From Lamellibrachia columna (lineage: Eukaryota; Annelida; Polychaeta; Sabellida; Siboglinidae): DNA of 64,000 bases. This document shows, piece after piece, positions 10,698 through 24,345 of the stretch (within the stretch, counting starts at the first letter, position 1; every line of letters starts with the position of its first letter). The notes below the pieces were generated by a model. It was not told the DNA's origin. It did not search any database and saw nothing but the letters and a program-made list of their open reading frames with translations. Where the stretch lies: assembly GCA_963662155.1 (NCBI GenBank), contig OY759274.1, positions 20,010,060 to 20,074,059 of the forward strand, given 5' to 3'. The translations under genes and the position numbers were made by a program.

Positions 10698-12099
10698 GTC
10701 ATTGTCTAAGTCATAACTTGGAGTTGTTCTGGTCTCATGAGAACCAGTAGTGATCTTGATGACAACGTGTACATTGTACAAGCCATCCTCAACTACATCA
10801 ACGACATGTGATGTACAAGATGTATTGTCGTTTGACGGGTACAGATAGGAGGGTGCTCAAATGACGATAAGATAAACTGAACTGTGCCATTCGCTATTCA
10901 TGTCAAAATCTGGCTTTATTAGGATGGCTAAATATTCACGTATTTCCGTTAACGTCAACGAAACCGTATCTAGGATGTCAAAAACTAATAGACCTGGCAG
11001 AAGCATGGGTTATTAATTATATTTGAAAACAAACTCTTCATTGAGGAGGTGCCAGCGGGGAGAGGCACATAATTTTTGTATTTACTTAGTAATTTTTCCC
11101 TATAGCCCAATACATTCGCATCAATAGACAACTCATGGTATTGACATAATCACTCTGATTATTAATAATCGCATATCGCCTTTGTATTTACAACAACCAC
11201 GTTTGTTCCTTTCAACACAACTAAAAAATGTTACCCCAGTGTTGGAAGGAAGTTGCATACTAATGTATGCTTGGAATCACTTCACATTGGCCTAGGCAAT
11301 CATATCGCCAAACATACACATACGACCGGGTACGGGACTAGACACACAACATCACGTTTGTTCGAATCACTCACCGTGTCTGTGTCGTGCTAATCTCAAA
11401 GAAACGCGTAGTTGCTCTGATGCATTAGTACCGGAGTCGTAGTTAGCAGGCGTCGCGCCTGGGTAAGTCGAAGCGGACCAAACCAGTGTATTCTTTCTGC
11501 TGGAAATCCACAGTAGAAGCGGCAAACACGCAGCGTGACTAGAACCTGAATGAATTCGTCGTCCTCTTTGACAACTGTCGGTGTCCGCTGGTAGTGATAA
11601 CAATCACCTTAATTGTCGGCGACATTGATACATTCATACACACCGTGCAACCGTCCACGCTTCGTTTAATAATATAGGCGCCATTCCTCTATCTACACGC
11701 GTTACGCCGTAGATTAGTGTGTTTGCGGTGTGTTAACACGCCTGCTGGCGGCGCCAAACAGCCTGGACCTTCTTACGCAAATATACATCGAAAACACGGA
11801 GCATCGGCTGATCAACTGACTTTAGCGGTGTGCAAGGTAGCCACGCGTATCGACAGCTAAACCACCGTCGCAAATTAAAATTCGTCGTTTTATTAAGATA
11901 GTGTTTAATGTCCATGTTGCTAAATGTTCTTTTTAAGTAGCTATTTAAGTAGCTTTTTAAGTAGCTATGTCGAACTAAGGCTCCCTTGATTACTCATAAT
12001 ACAATTGAATTTTAGGAGAACTTGCGTTCGGCAATAATTTATCTGTTTCACTGCCAACTATCGATCAGGGAGAATAATATTTACCATATAATCATTAGG

Positions 12100-13107
12100 T
12101 ATCCCAATAGCCCCGGTCCCTGTAGCCTCCGTCCCAGTAGGCCCGGTCCCAGTAGCCCCGGTGCCAGTAGCCTCCGTCCCAGTAGCCCCGGTCCCAGTAG
12201 TCCCTGTCCCAGTAGCCCTGGTCCCAGTAGTCCCTGTCCCAGTAGCCCCTGTCGCAGTAGCCTCCGTCCCAGTAGCCCGGTCCCAGTAGCCTCCGTCCCA
12301 GTAGCCCCGGTCCCAGTAGCCCCCGTCCCAGTAGCTCCGGTCCCAGAAGCCCTCGCCCCAGTAGCCCACGTCCCAGTAGCCCCATTACCAGTAGCCCCCG
12401 TCCAACTAACTCCCGCGCAGTAGCCCCCGTCCCATTAGCCCCTGCCCCAGTAGCCCACGTCCTAGTAGCCCCGCCCTAGTGGCCCCCGCCTCAGTAGCCC
12501 CCGCCCCAGTAGCCCACGGCCCAGTAGACTCCGCCCCAGTAGCCCCCGTCCAAGTAGCCCCCGTCCCAGCAGCCCCCGTCCAAGTAGCCCTCGCCTCAGT
12601 AGCCCCCGTCCAAGTAGCCCACGTCCCAGTAACTCACCTCCCAATAGCCCCCGTCCAAGTAGCCCCCGTCCCAGTAGCCCCCGCTCCAGTAGCCCACGTC
12701 CCAGCAGACTCCGTCCCAATAGCCCCCGCTCCAGTAGCCCCCGTCCAAGTAGCCCCCGTCCAAGTAGCCCATGTCCTAGTAGACTCCGTCCCAGTAGCTC
12801 ACCTCCCAATAGCCCCCGTCCAAGTAACCCCCGTCCAAGTAGCCCCCGTCCAAGTAGCCCCCGTCCAAGTAGCCCCCGTCCAAGTAGCCCCCGTCCAAGT
12901 AGCCCCCGTCCAAGCAGCCCCCGCCCCAGTAGCCCACGTCCCAGCAGACTCCGTCCCAATAGCCCCCGCCCCAGTAGCCCCCGTCCAAGTAGCCCCCGCC
13001 CCAGTAGCCCATGTCCTAGTAGACTCCGTCCCAGTAGCTCACCTCCCAATAGCCCCCGTCCAATTAGCCCCCGTCCAAGTAGCCCCCGTCCAAGTAGCCC
13101 CCGCCCC
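12100..13107. repeat. 15-bp GC-rich minisatellite, array 1
   Basis: About 1 kb of tandem 15-bp units of the type CAGTAGCCCCCGTCC. Higher-order units are visible (for example a block of about 240 bp around CAGCAGACTCCGTCC recurs). Since 15 is divisible by 3, each frame encodes a pentapeptide repeat: GLLGR or G-Y-W/L-D-G on the minus strand and VAPVQ on the plus strand. Long open frames exist on both strands. No promoter, splice or signal-peptide context supports translation. Confidence 0.95.
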
Positions 13108-13404
13108 AGACGGCGGAATTGTAAGTCTTCCAATTGAATTGGTCATGAAACTTACATATGTAGACAGTGAGCGAATGGTGTCGGCAAAGACCCGTACTAC
13201 TAATTATATTCGGCATGAGATAACATCGGTTGTCATTGTATGACATATTTAATAGACTCCTTTTGTTGAAGATTTGCGTAGCACAAATCTCCCTGTCCAT
13301 CGGAACGTTTAAATATATATAAAATTATACAATTGTGCGTAGATAAAGCAAATAACAAAGAATAATAGTTACCAAGCATTATCAAGCGGCAGGGGTTGCG
13401 AGTG
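13108..13404. repeat. Dispersed repeat R1, copy 2 (between minisatellite arrays)
   Basis: It carries the same ordered blocks as the copies at 7.8-8.2 kb and 14.15-14.6 kb, including TTCCAATTGAATTGGTCATG and GCACAAATCTCCCTGTCCAT. It sits exactly between the two 15-bp arrays and is slightly shorter than the other copies. Confidence 0.8.
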
Positions 13405-14145
13405 AAGCCCCCGTCCCAGTAACCCACGTCCCAATAGCCCCCGACCAAGTAGCCCACGTCCCAGTAGCCCCCGTCCCGGTAGGCCCCGTCCCAGTAGCCT
13501 CCGCCCCAGTAGCCCCCGTTCCAGAAGCCCCCGTTCTAGTAGCCCCCGTCTCAGTAGCCCCCGTCCCAGTAGCCCCAACCCAGTAGCCCCCGTCCCAGTA
13601 GCCCCAACCCAGTAGGCCCAGTCCCAGTAACCCCCGACCCAGTAGCCCCCGTCCCAGAAGCCCCCGTCCCAGTAGCCCCAACCCAGTAGGCCCAGTCCCA
13701 GTAGCCCCCGTCTCAGTAGCCCCGGTCCCAATAGCCCCCGTCCCAGTAGCCCCCGTCCCAGAAGCCCCCGTTCTAGTAGCCCCCGTCCCAGTAGCCCCCG
13801 TCCCAGTAGCCCCAACCCAGTAGGCCCAGTCCCAGTAGCCCCCGTCCCAGTAGCCCCCGTCCCAGTAGCCCCCGTCCCAGTAGCCCCCGTCCCAGTAGCC
13901 CCCGTCCCAGTAGCCCCCGTCCCAGTAGCCCCCGTCCCAGTAGCCCCAACCCAGTAGCCCCCGTCCCAGTAGCCCCAACCCAGTAGGCCCAGTCCCAGTA
14001 ACCCCCGACCCAGTAGCCCCCGTCCCAGAAGCCCCCGTTCTAGTTGCCCCCGTCCCAGAAGCCCCCGTCCCAGTAGCCCCAACCCAGTAGGCCCAGTCCC
14101 AGTAGCCCCCGTTCCAGTAGCCCCCGTCTCAGTAGCCCTAGACCC
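13405..14145. repeat. 15-bp GC-rich minisatellite, array 2
   Basis: The same 15-bp family as array 1, but with CCCAACCCAGTAGGCCCAGT variant units spaced regularly, showing higher-order organisation. Minus frames read GLLGR or TGTGA pentapeptides. Confidence 0.95.
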
Positions 14146-14149
14146 GCTC

Positions 14150-14596
14150 TACCCGATGAACATTTCATGAACTCGCACTAAAATAGTTAGCATTGCTAAT
14201 GTATCGTGTATCGGTGGACCCATAGTCGAATGGCCATACGCTATTCTTGTCAAAGTCTGGTTTTGTGAAGAGGCGGAATTGTAAGTCTTCCAATTGAATC
14301 GGTCATGAAAATTACATATGTAGACAGTGAGCGAATAGTGTCAGCAAAGACCCATACTACTAATTATATTCGGCATGAGATAACATGAGATAATATCGCT
14401 TGTGATTGTATGACCAATTTAATAGACTTCTTTTGTTGAAGATTTGCATAGCACAAATCTCCCTGTCCATCGGAATGTTTAACTACGTGACACTGTACAA
14501 TTGTGCGCGGCAAAAGCCAATAAGGAAGAATAATAGCTGCCAAACATTATCAAGCGGCAGCGGTTGCGAGTGAAGCTGTACACCGAGAACAAGTCA
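14150..14596. repeat. Dispersed repeat R1, copy 3
   Basis: This is the longest copy of R1. It begins with a CGTGTATCGGTGGACCC segment and ends in GAAGCTGTACACCGAGAACA, like copy 1. It leads directly into the TTGAACAGTC array. Confidence 0.78.
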
Positions 14597-15062
14597 TCGA
14601 CAGTCTTGAACGCTCTTGAACGGTGTTGTATGGACCTGAACAGTCTTGAACAGTCTTGAACAGTCTTGGACAGAACAGTCATCGACAGTCTTGAACGCTC
14701 TTGAACGGTGTTGTATGGACCTGAACAGTCTTGGACAGAACAGTCATCGACAGTCTTGAACGCTCTTGAACGGTGTTGTATGGACCTGAACAGTCTTGGA
14801 CATAACAGTCATCGACAGTCTTGAACGCTCTTGAACGGTGTTGTATGGACCTGAACAGTCTTGAACAGTCTTAAACAGTCTTGGACAGAACAGTCATCGA
14901 CAGTCTTGAACGCTCTTGAACGGTGTTGTATGGACCTGAACAGTATTGAACAGTCTGGAACAGTCTTGAACAGAACAGTCACAAACAGTCTTGGATGCTC
15001 TTGAACGGTCAAGAACGGTCCTGAACAGTTTTGAACAGTCTTTAACAGTCCTCAACAGTCGT
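14597..15062. repeat. Composite tandem array of TTGAACAGTC and a ~60-bp unit
   Basis: Five copies of a unit of about 60-90 bp, built from CATCGACAGTCTTGAACGCT, TTGAACGGTGTTGTATGGAC and a variable number of 10-bp CTTGAACAGT elements. Minus frames through it are artefacts. Confidence 0.88.
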
Positions 15063-15751
15063 GCTGTATGCGGTGTTTCCAAACTACGAGTCTCGACTCC
15101 TAAGGACTAAGTCAATCAGATAACATATATTGCCATTTGACTCGCGGGAACCGGACGTGTCTATATGATTAACTCGTTGATACATAAACACTATTTTATC
15201 ATGATATCTTACAAAACTATTACGTAAAGCCAATAGCTACTTTGTGATGTTAAATAATAGTTAGCGTTATTAATGTGTCGTGTCTTGGCAGGGCCAATTC
15301 GAGCCATTTAAAAAATAAATTTAACGAGGCTGTAAATGCCTGCTAGCACTAGAGTAGGGGAGGTTAGAAATCATGACAATTCGGTCGCAGGTGCACCATG
15401 AATACCGTGTTATTTTGCCGTGTGTTATTATGATTTCATTAATTTGTGGTATACAGTTGTATTGATGACACCAAGATCATTGTTTATATCATCATTTGGA
15501 GTTGTTTTGATTTTACGTAAATCAGTAGTGATCTTAAAATTAAACAATATGTACATTGCACAAGTCATCTTGAACGACATATACAATATGTGTTGTCGTT
15601 TGACGGGTACACATAGGAGGTGCTCAAATGACGACAGATAAACTTAACTGTGCCATTCGCTATCCATGTCAAAATCTGGTTTGATTAGGCTAAAGACGTA
15701 CTTATTTCCGTTAACGTCAACGAAACCGTATCTAAGATGTCCACAACGAAT

Positions 15752-16087
15752 AGACTTGGCATACTTACTTACTTACTTACTTACTTAGGCCCTTAACTCC
15801 TCCTGGAGCATAGGCCATCCACAACATTTCTCCAGCGCCTCCTGTCTTGGGCAATCCTCTCCAGTTGTTGCCAGCCCTTCCCTGTTTGCTTGATGTCTGC
15901 CTCGAGGTCACGCCGCCAGGTGTTTTTGGTCTCCCCCTTTTTCTCTTGCCTTGGGGGTTCCATGTCAGGACCTGTCTGGTTATGTTTGTGCTTGGCTTTC
16001 TCAAGGTGTGGCCAAGCCATCCCCATCTCCTCTTAAGGATCTCTATCTCAATTTGGGCTTGGTGTGTTCTATCCCAGACTTGGCATA
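15752..16087 (-). mobile_element. 5'-truncated RTE-type LINE 3' end with 12-bp TSD
   Basis: Direct 12-bp repeats AGACTTGGCATA at 15752-15763 and 16076-16087 bracket about 312 bp. Read on the minus strand, the insert encodes the end of an RTE-like endonuclease/reverse-transcriptase polyprotein (IEILKRRWGWLGHTLRKP, then RKRGRPK, then after a frameshift a WQQLERIAQDRRRWR-type tail). It finishes in a (TAAG)n tail, as RTE elements do. The frame is broken near RGRPK. The paralogous locus at about 11.0 kb lacks the insertion, so it serves as an empty site. Confidence 0.9.
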
Positions 16088-17110
16088 GGCAGGGGTTATT
16101 AATTATATCTGAATAAAAAAACACTCTTCTTCGCGGGGGTGCCCGCAGGGAGAAGCACATATTTACTTAGTCTTTTTCCCTATCGCTCAACACATTAGCA
16201 TCAGTAGACCACTCATAATTTTTATGTAATACCTCGGATTATTGACCAATCGCATCTCGCCTTTGTATTTGCAACAACCACGTTTGTTTCTTGCAACATA
16301 ACTCTAAAATGTTACCTCAGCGTTGGGAGGAACTTGCATACTGATGTATGCATGCAGACACTTCGCCTTTGCAAAGGTAACTAAATCACCAAACATACAC
16401 ATCCTTCACGACCGGGTACGGGACTAGACACACAAACACGTTTGTTCGAATCACTCACCGGATCTGTGTCGTGCTAATCTCAAAGATACGCGTAGTTGTT
16501 CTGGTCGTGATGCATTAATACGGCAGTTGTAGTTAGTCGCGCCTGTATAAATCGAAGCGGACCAAACTAGTATATTCTTTCTGCCGGTAATCCACAGTAG
16601 AAGCGGCAAACACGCAGCGTGACTAAAACCTGAATGAACTCGTCGTCTTCTTTGACAACTGTCGGTGTCCGCTGGTAGTGATAACAATCACCTTAATTGT
16701 CGGCGACATTGATACATTCATACACACCGTGGAATCGTCCACGCTTCGTTTAATAATATAGGCGCCATTCCTCTACCTACACGTGTCACGCCGTAGAACA
16801 GTGTGTTTATCAACACGCTTGCTGGCGGCGCCAAACAGCTTGGATTTTGTAGTGTCTTTACGCAAATTTGCATCGAAAAGACGGACGGCCGACTAATCCA
16901 CTCATTTTAGCGGTGGGCAAAGGCAGCCTCGAGCATCGAAAACTAAGCCACCGTCGCAAATTTAAATTCGTCGTTTTTATAATGGCGTTTTGCGTTCGGT
17001 ATTAATTTATCTGCTACACTGCCGAATATCGATCAGCGAGAATAAGGTTAATCATTAAAATCCCAGTATCCCAGTAGCCCCCGCCCCGTAGCCCCCGGTC
17101 CGTGTGATAT

Positions 17111-18059
17111 TCAATTTACACACACTTTTAGCCTATCGCAAACCCGGTTCGTTGATGTCCAAATATTTAGTGTATGAAAAGTCTATGTAGTATCCGTAGT
17201 CGATTGAATCAAAAGTTCTGTTAAAATTTTCGAAAAATTTACTTTAGTCGTTAAATTTGGCAAGGTTAAAAATAGTGAATATCAACACATCGCGGGTCAG
17301 TGCAAATCATGGGATTGACTTCCATCCTCTCGTTAGTAATTTCACCAAGGGTGAAATCTGTGAATTTTCAGCGTTTCCATTTTCATCTTAATTAATGTTT
17401 GACGAAACATTAAGTAATTTAACAGTTTGTCTGGTGATTTCACAAAAATAACATACACAAGTTGCAGTTTGAGAGTTTGAGATTGCGAGCTCGGGTCTAT
17501 GAGGCCGCCATCGGGAACTTAGCTTTAATTTGTTGTGGACACGTCGTCGCGGGTCGGGTAACGATTCATTATGAGTGAATAGCATATGAGCAATGGACTC
17601 ATATGAGCAATGAACTCAGTGCAAGCAATTATGCATTCCCTTCTATTTCACATTTAATCACGTGCAGGTTTTGTTATTATATTATGCGCTGACTTAAATT
17701 CTCCCTGCGACATGTAAAATACATTACTCATTCGAAGGGGTCCCTTATATGCCAAAATATTCGTGCTTCAAACGGAAAACCAATGTCCCGACTAAAGTAG
17801 AGACATCTAGCGACCACATTCGAAGACACAACACATTTTTGGGATTTGCCACTTTCTCTGTTTACTGTATCGAGACGCACAGTTGTAAATGGATAAAATG
17901 TCAAATGCTATTGTTGTAAAATCTACCCGCTTAAAGAGGAAGTACGCAAAACGCTTTTTCACAGGTCGGCTGTTCGGCGTTGAGTCACCAAGTCTGGGAT
18001 TATAAATGGAAGTCATGATCGTTCAATGGCGTTGTTGAAGCCAAGTGTATGAATAGTCT
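17111..18059. other. Spacer without recognised genes
   Basis: AT-rich sequence. Short frames at 17388-17585 and 17807-18016 (minus) show no domain features or splice context. Confidence 0.4.
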
Positions 18060-18371
18060 AGCACCACAATAACTGTGTGATATGTTTACATCAAATAGTC
18101 ACTCCTATAAGAAATGCCTCACAGCCAAAACCACCTAAAGCCAGAACTGGCTACTATTCAGTACTATTCAGTGTGTCCGGTTTGAAGTTATGGAATAGCT
18201 TACCACAGGACATGGCAAGCTTCAAGAAGTCACTACACAAATATTTGAGTGGTACACCACCATTTTAAATATTCTCTGTTTTTATCTATTTTATTTTATG
18301 TATGTTATCGAAAATAGTGTATAACTAAGTATGTTGCCGAGTTAAAATAAAATTATCAATCAATCAATCAA
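18060..18371 (+). mobile_element. LINE 3' end fragment
   Basis: An open frame of 63 codons at 18077-18268 ends in the LINE C-terminal signature LKLWNSLPQD, then FKKSLHKYLS and a stop. It is followed by a 3' UTR with a polyadenylation-like AATAAA and an (ATCA)n tail at 18352-18371. It is 5'-truncated, with no reverse-transcriptase motifs left. It is a different family from the copies at 26.6, 37.4 and 57.2 kb. Confidence 0.75.
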
Positions 18372-18487
18372 AAAACCATCATTCACAACAAAGGTCTACA
18401 GTTGTATGGGCTACTTCGGAATACAACGAATATTTCACTGCAGGTTTTCTTCCATGTATCCGCCTTTTATTCTAAAAATAGGCCTGC

Positions 18488-18490
<3 letters not shown>

Positions 18491-18569
<79 letters not shown>

Positions 18570-18602
18570 ACGCATGCACGCACGCACAAACATATAAATA
18601 TA

Positions 18603-18639
<37 letters not shown>

Positions 18640-18640
18640 G
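18491..18640. repeat. (TA)n and (TGCG)n microsatellites
   Basis: About 77 bp of TA dinucleotides, then a short mixed stretch, then about 38 bp of TGCG tetranucleotides. Frames through it are artefacts. Confidence 0.95.
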
Positions 18641-19419
18641 CGCGCGTGCCACAATGAGTGGCTGCATATTAGCTCTCTTGGACTAGCGGAGGAAATATGA
18701 CCTTTTTGCACTGTGTTGCTGACCATATTATTAACAGTCTACTAGCAGTATATTATTGAAATGTTTGTCACAGCGTGACCGTAATCGTGAAGTGACCGTA
18801 TCCTCTGACAACTGTAGCTTAGCGAAAGTTGTTATTATTGAACCAGGACACGAACTACAGTCAGAATACACCAGGAAACACCAACATATCCCAGTGTCCA
18901 GTGCAGGATTAACAATGTGGAGGCCTGGTAGAAACTTGTTTGTGGGGGCCATTAAGCCTTACATAGTGCGCGAAAGATGAAGATCTAGACGCGTGGCTAT
19001 TGGCTAACGTAACAGGACGTAACATGACGTAACATGACGTAACATGACGCGACCAGTGGTTATTGGCTAGGGAAGTAATCCACACCACAACGTTTATTCA
19101 ACTATGTTTGAGCATAAATATCTATACATTGTTGTCGACGACGGCATTCAAAACACACATGCAAGAAAATATAGCGTACAACGAAAAACAAGAAAGACTT
19201 ACAAAATACAATGACATACCAGAAAATAATACAAGAAAATACAGAGTAAAATAGAGACCGTGGTGCAGATTTTTCTGTGCAAACAAAAGTGACATCCAAA
19301 TAATTTCCACCAAATTAGTTGCTAACCACAGTTCTAGAGATGTCATCACGTGAATAGTTATGAATGATTGTACATCTGTTGAAATTTCCCAAACACCAAC
19401 TGTGTAACTTCCTTTACGT

Positions 19420-19988
19420 TGTATCCAGTAAACAGGTTAACAGGAAGATGTGTAACATTGTCTACCTTGTATCCAATAAACATGTTAACAGGAAGATGTG
19501 TAACATTATCTACCTTGTATCCAATAAACAGGCTAACAGGATGATGTGTAACATTGTCTACCTTGTATCCAATAAACAGGTTAACAGGATGATGTGCAAC
19601 ATTGTCTACCTTGTATCCAATAAACAGGCTAAAAGGATGATGTGTAACATTGTTTACCTTGTATACAGTAAACAGGCTAACAGGATGATGTGTAACATTG
19701 TTTACCTTGTATACAGTAAACAGGTTAACAGGATGATGTGTAACATTGTTTACCTTGTATCCAATAAACAGGTTAACAGGATGATGTGTAACATTGTTTA
19801 CCTTGTATCCAATAAACAGGCTAACAGGATGATGTGTAACATTGTTTACCTTGTATCCAATAAACAGGCTAACAGGATGATGTGTAACATTGTTTACCTT
19901 GTATACAGTAAACAGGTTAACAGGATGATGTGTAACATTGTTTACCTTGTATACAGTAAACAGGTTAACAGGATGATGTGTAACGTTA
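19420..19988. repeat. 48-bp minisatellite, open on both strands
   Basis: About 12 copies of a 48-bp unit (TAACAGGATGATGTGTAACA, then TTGTTTACCTTGTATCCAAT...). As 48 is a multiple of 3, it reads as a 16-residue repeat (VNNVTHHPVNLFTVYK) on the minus strand within a 251-codon frame, and as another 16-residue repeat on the plus strand. Substitutions between units are scattered and spare no obvious residue. It is flanked by short ACATGACGTA decamer arrays at 19015-19047 and 20037-20113. There is no signal peptide or splice evidence, so I treat it as satellite. Confidence 0.9.
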
Positions 19989-20036
19989 TTTAGTTTCCTC
20001 GGATGCTTACATTTATCTTTTACTGTCTCATTATCC

Positions 20037-20113
20037 GTAACATGACGTAACATGACGTAGCATGACGTAGCATGACGTAACATGACGTAACATGACGTAA
20101 CATGACGTAACAT
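20037..20113. repeat. 10-bp CATGACGTAA tandem repeat
   Basis: Eight near-identical decamers contain the CRE-like core TGACGTA. A shorter array of the same decamer lies at 19015-19047, on the other side of the 48-bp minisatellite. Confidence 0.85.
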
Positions 20114-20722
20114 GATGCGAACAGTTGTTACTTAATGTATGATTTGCACAAACCTTGATAAGGCCACTCAGATTCGGCACGTCAACGCGTGTGTCATGCT
20201 CCACGTGCGCGGGTAGAACTGTACGTATCACGTATCCAGTCAGCAGGTGTAATGTCATGCATGCGTACGTGCGTACGTGCGTGCGTACATGCAAGGTTAC
20301 CTGCGAGCGTACGTGTGTTCATGTAGTTGTGCGTTCCTAAGTGTATTTGTGTTTTGTAATGTCGCAACTATTCCTGTGAACCTAGCTTGAGTTTCAACCC
20401 CTGCATAAATACACGCAACATTTGTCAATGTGTCACATGTAGTATGGCGTTGTAACCATTGATCACAAGACACGAACTCAGAACACAATTAATGACGGCA
20501 AACTCGAACAGATAAATGTAAATATAAATTCATAACATGAGCAGGAATAGCGAAATTGCCAAGTGTTGTATCAGATGTCGCTAATAAAGTGTAATCCTAG
20601 TGGCAACGATGTCGCCTAATGTGGAAAACAGGAAACAACTATTTACGTGATGGACGTGGATGTTTTACAAGCCATCAATTGCGACCACTACACGTAGTAT
20701 AGGTCACCTTCTTTGAGGTTCA

Positions 20723-20730
20723 TATAAAAG
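20723..20730 (+). promoter_or_regulatory. TATA box of plus-strand Cys-rich peptide gene
   Basis: TATAAAAG at 20723-20730 is followed about 28 bases later by TCATTAG (20751-20757), which fits an initiator (TCAKTY). A good donor (CCG/GTAAGT) lies at 20816, giving a plausible short 5'-UTR exon of about 20754-20816. The next acceptor in range is the one before the signal-peptide exon at 21905. Inference from motif spacing only. Confidence 0.6.
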
Positions 20731-20753
20731 GCACAGCACCCCAAGCGCTGTCA

Positions 20754-20816
20754 TTAGCAGGAAAGTCATAAACGAAGAAACCAGTGAGATAAATACATTT
20801 ACTTGATCAGCGTCCG
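20754..20816 (+). other. Predicted 5'-UTR exon of Cys-rich peptide gene 1
   Basis: A non-coding exon of about 63 nt between the initiator-like TCATTAG and the donor CCG/GTAAGT. It contains no ATG upstream of the main start. Its existence is inferred from core promoter spacing and the donor site. Confidence 0.5.
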
Positions 20817-21257
20817 GTAAGTGAAACACAGTATTTATTTATTTAACTAAGAACATATTAGTTCAAATAAAAGAATGTTACAACACTGATATGAATCTTT
20901 CTAATAACGATCACTAAGAACATTTAATTTGAAATTGAGTGTAAATTCTAGTGCATGTGTCGGCCTGCCAAAATATATGGTTTTCAGGAATAAAAATACA
21001 ATAATACATTTATGTCTAACATTATATATATATGCAGTGTATCTACATACATTGCTTATGCAGAACATTTCTTTGCAATTCTCATTTAAGTCATATATAT
21101 TTAAAAGATGAATAGTTACACTCACAGTGTGCTACAATCTTATGCTGGAAACGGAGAGAATAGAAATGCAAACTGATGTGTACTCTCTCCTCTTACATTG
21201 ATTTGTTATAATATTATGTATACATTTATACATATACATAGACACATGTACATTATT

Positions 21258-21308
21258 CCTCTTTTACATAGCAATCCATTGTATCAATGGATTGCTATAT
21301 AAAAGAGG
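21258..21308. repeat. Near-perfect 24-bp inverted repeat (hairpin)
   Basis: Arms 21258-21281 and 21285-21308 are complementary except for one position and are separated by three bases. It sits in the predicted first intron of Cys-rich gene 1, within AT-rich sequence. Could be a fold-back mobile remnant or a small RNA hairpin. No homologue of the arm was noticed elsewhere in the window. Confidence 0.75.
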
Positions 21309-21904
21309 TGATATCTTATAAAACACATATAATTAATGCATAAACATACCAAAAGCTAATATAGTAAACACATTACGTCTCAGAATAAAATATCCCTTTT
21401 GTATCTATCAAGTATAGATGTTTTGCGCATTTTTTGAAAGTGAAAATATTGTACAGTTTCTTAGTGCAATACGTAGGTCATTCCAAAGCTTACCACCAGC
21501 GATAGAAAAACATTTAGCCCTTAGTGCAATACGAACTTAATTTGTTTTATTTGTCCCTTTGCCTTGTGTTGTGCAAACTATCTTCATTAGAATAAAAGAA
21601 CCTTTGAAAGATATTGGGTAATATTTTATATTTCACTTTATTCATCAATACAGATGTTTTGTATTCAATTAAGTCAAACAATTAAATAAAAATTTAAGAT
21701 TAATAAAGAAGATATTTGTATGGTCACGAGCCTGTGCTCCACAAATAATTATCACAAATCTCTTTTGTAGAGTGAATAGGAGCATTAGATTGGTTCGATA
21801 AGTATTTCTGAGCACTAGTGGCAAGAAAAGTCTTTGTCATGTCTTTGTGCTAATTTCATTACCAACGTTTGTTTCCACTATACCCAGTATTGCTAACATT
21901 TCAG

Positions 21905-24200
<2,296 letters not shown>

Positions 24201-24321
24201 TTTTGCAACATACGGATTAATGTAGTGTGAATCACTGGGTCTGAAACAAATACTATATTCCATAGTCCGTGCTGTTGTGAAAATGTTTTATCTACCGCGT
24301 CCTTGTATGGAAGCTTGAAAC

Positions 24322-24327
24322 AAATAA
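24322..24327 (+). terminator. Polyadenylation signal of Cys-rich gene 1
   Basis: AATAAA about 120 nt downstream of the stop codon, the first canonical hexamer after the coding end. Confidence 0.65.
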
Positions 24328-24345
24328 AAATGTGAAAAGTGAATA

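Larger units (their letters stand above)
9740..12095. repeat. Segmental duplication, copy 1
   Basis: A block of about 2.3 kb whose order of landmarks is repeated at 14597-17110. The landmarks are the TTGAACAGTC tandem tract, GCGGTGTTTCCAAACTACGA, TTTAACGAGGCTGTAAATGC, TTCCGTTAACGTCAACGAAA, a TACGGGACTAGACACACAA segment, GGCGCCATTCCTCTA and ATCGATCAG near the end before a CCCAGTAG array. Copy 1 additionally holds an 11-bp minisatellite (10432-10697). Copy 2 additionally holds an RTE insertion. A 78-codon minus frame at 11367-11603 has a similar counterpart at 16451-16687, but neither looks like a known protein. Confidence 0.8.
14597..17110. repeat. Segmental duplication, copy 2
   Basis: It has the same landmark order as 9740-12095 and ends in a short remnant of the CCCAGTAGCCCCCG array at 17066-17100. 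The 11-bp minisatellite is missing here and an RTE-type LINE fragment is inserted. Divergence is visible but the alignment is clear by eye over most of its length. Confidence 0.8.

Noticed and set aside
10344..10781. Cys/Val-rich minus-strand frames of 88-145 codons
   Set aside because: The 11-bp minisatellite keeps all frames open. There is no start context, signal or splice support.
12022..14082. Gly-Leu-Leu-Gly-Arg or Val-Ala-Pro repeat proteins
   Set aside because: Frames are open on both strands of a 15-bp satellite with no gene structure around them. Kept as repeat, with a finding.
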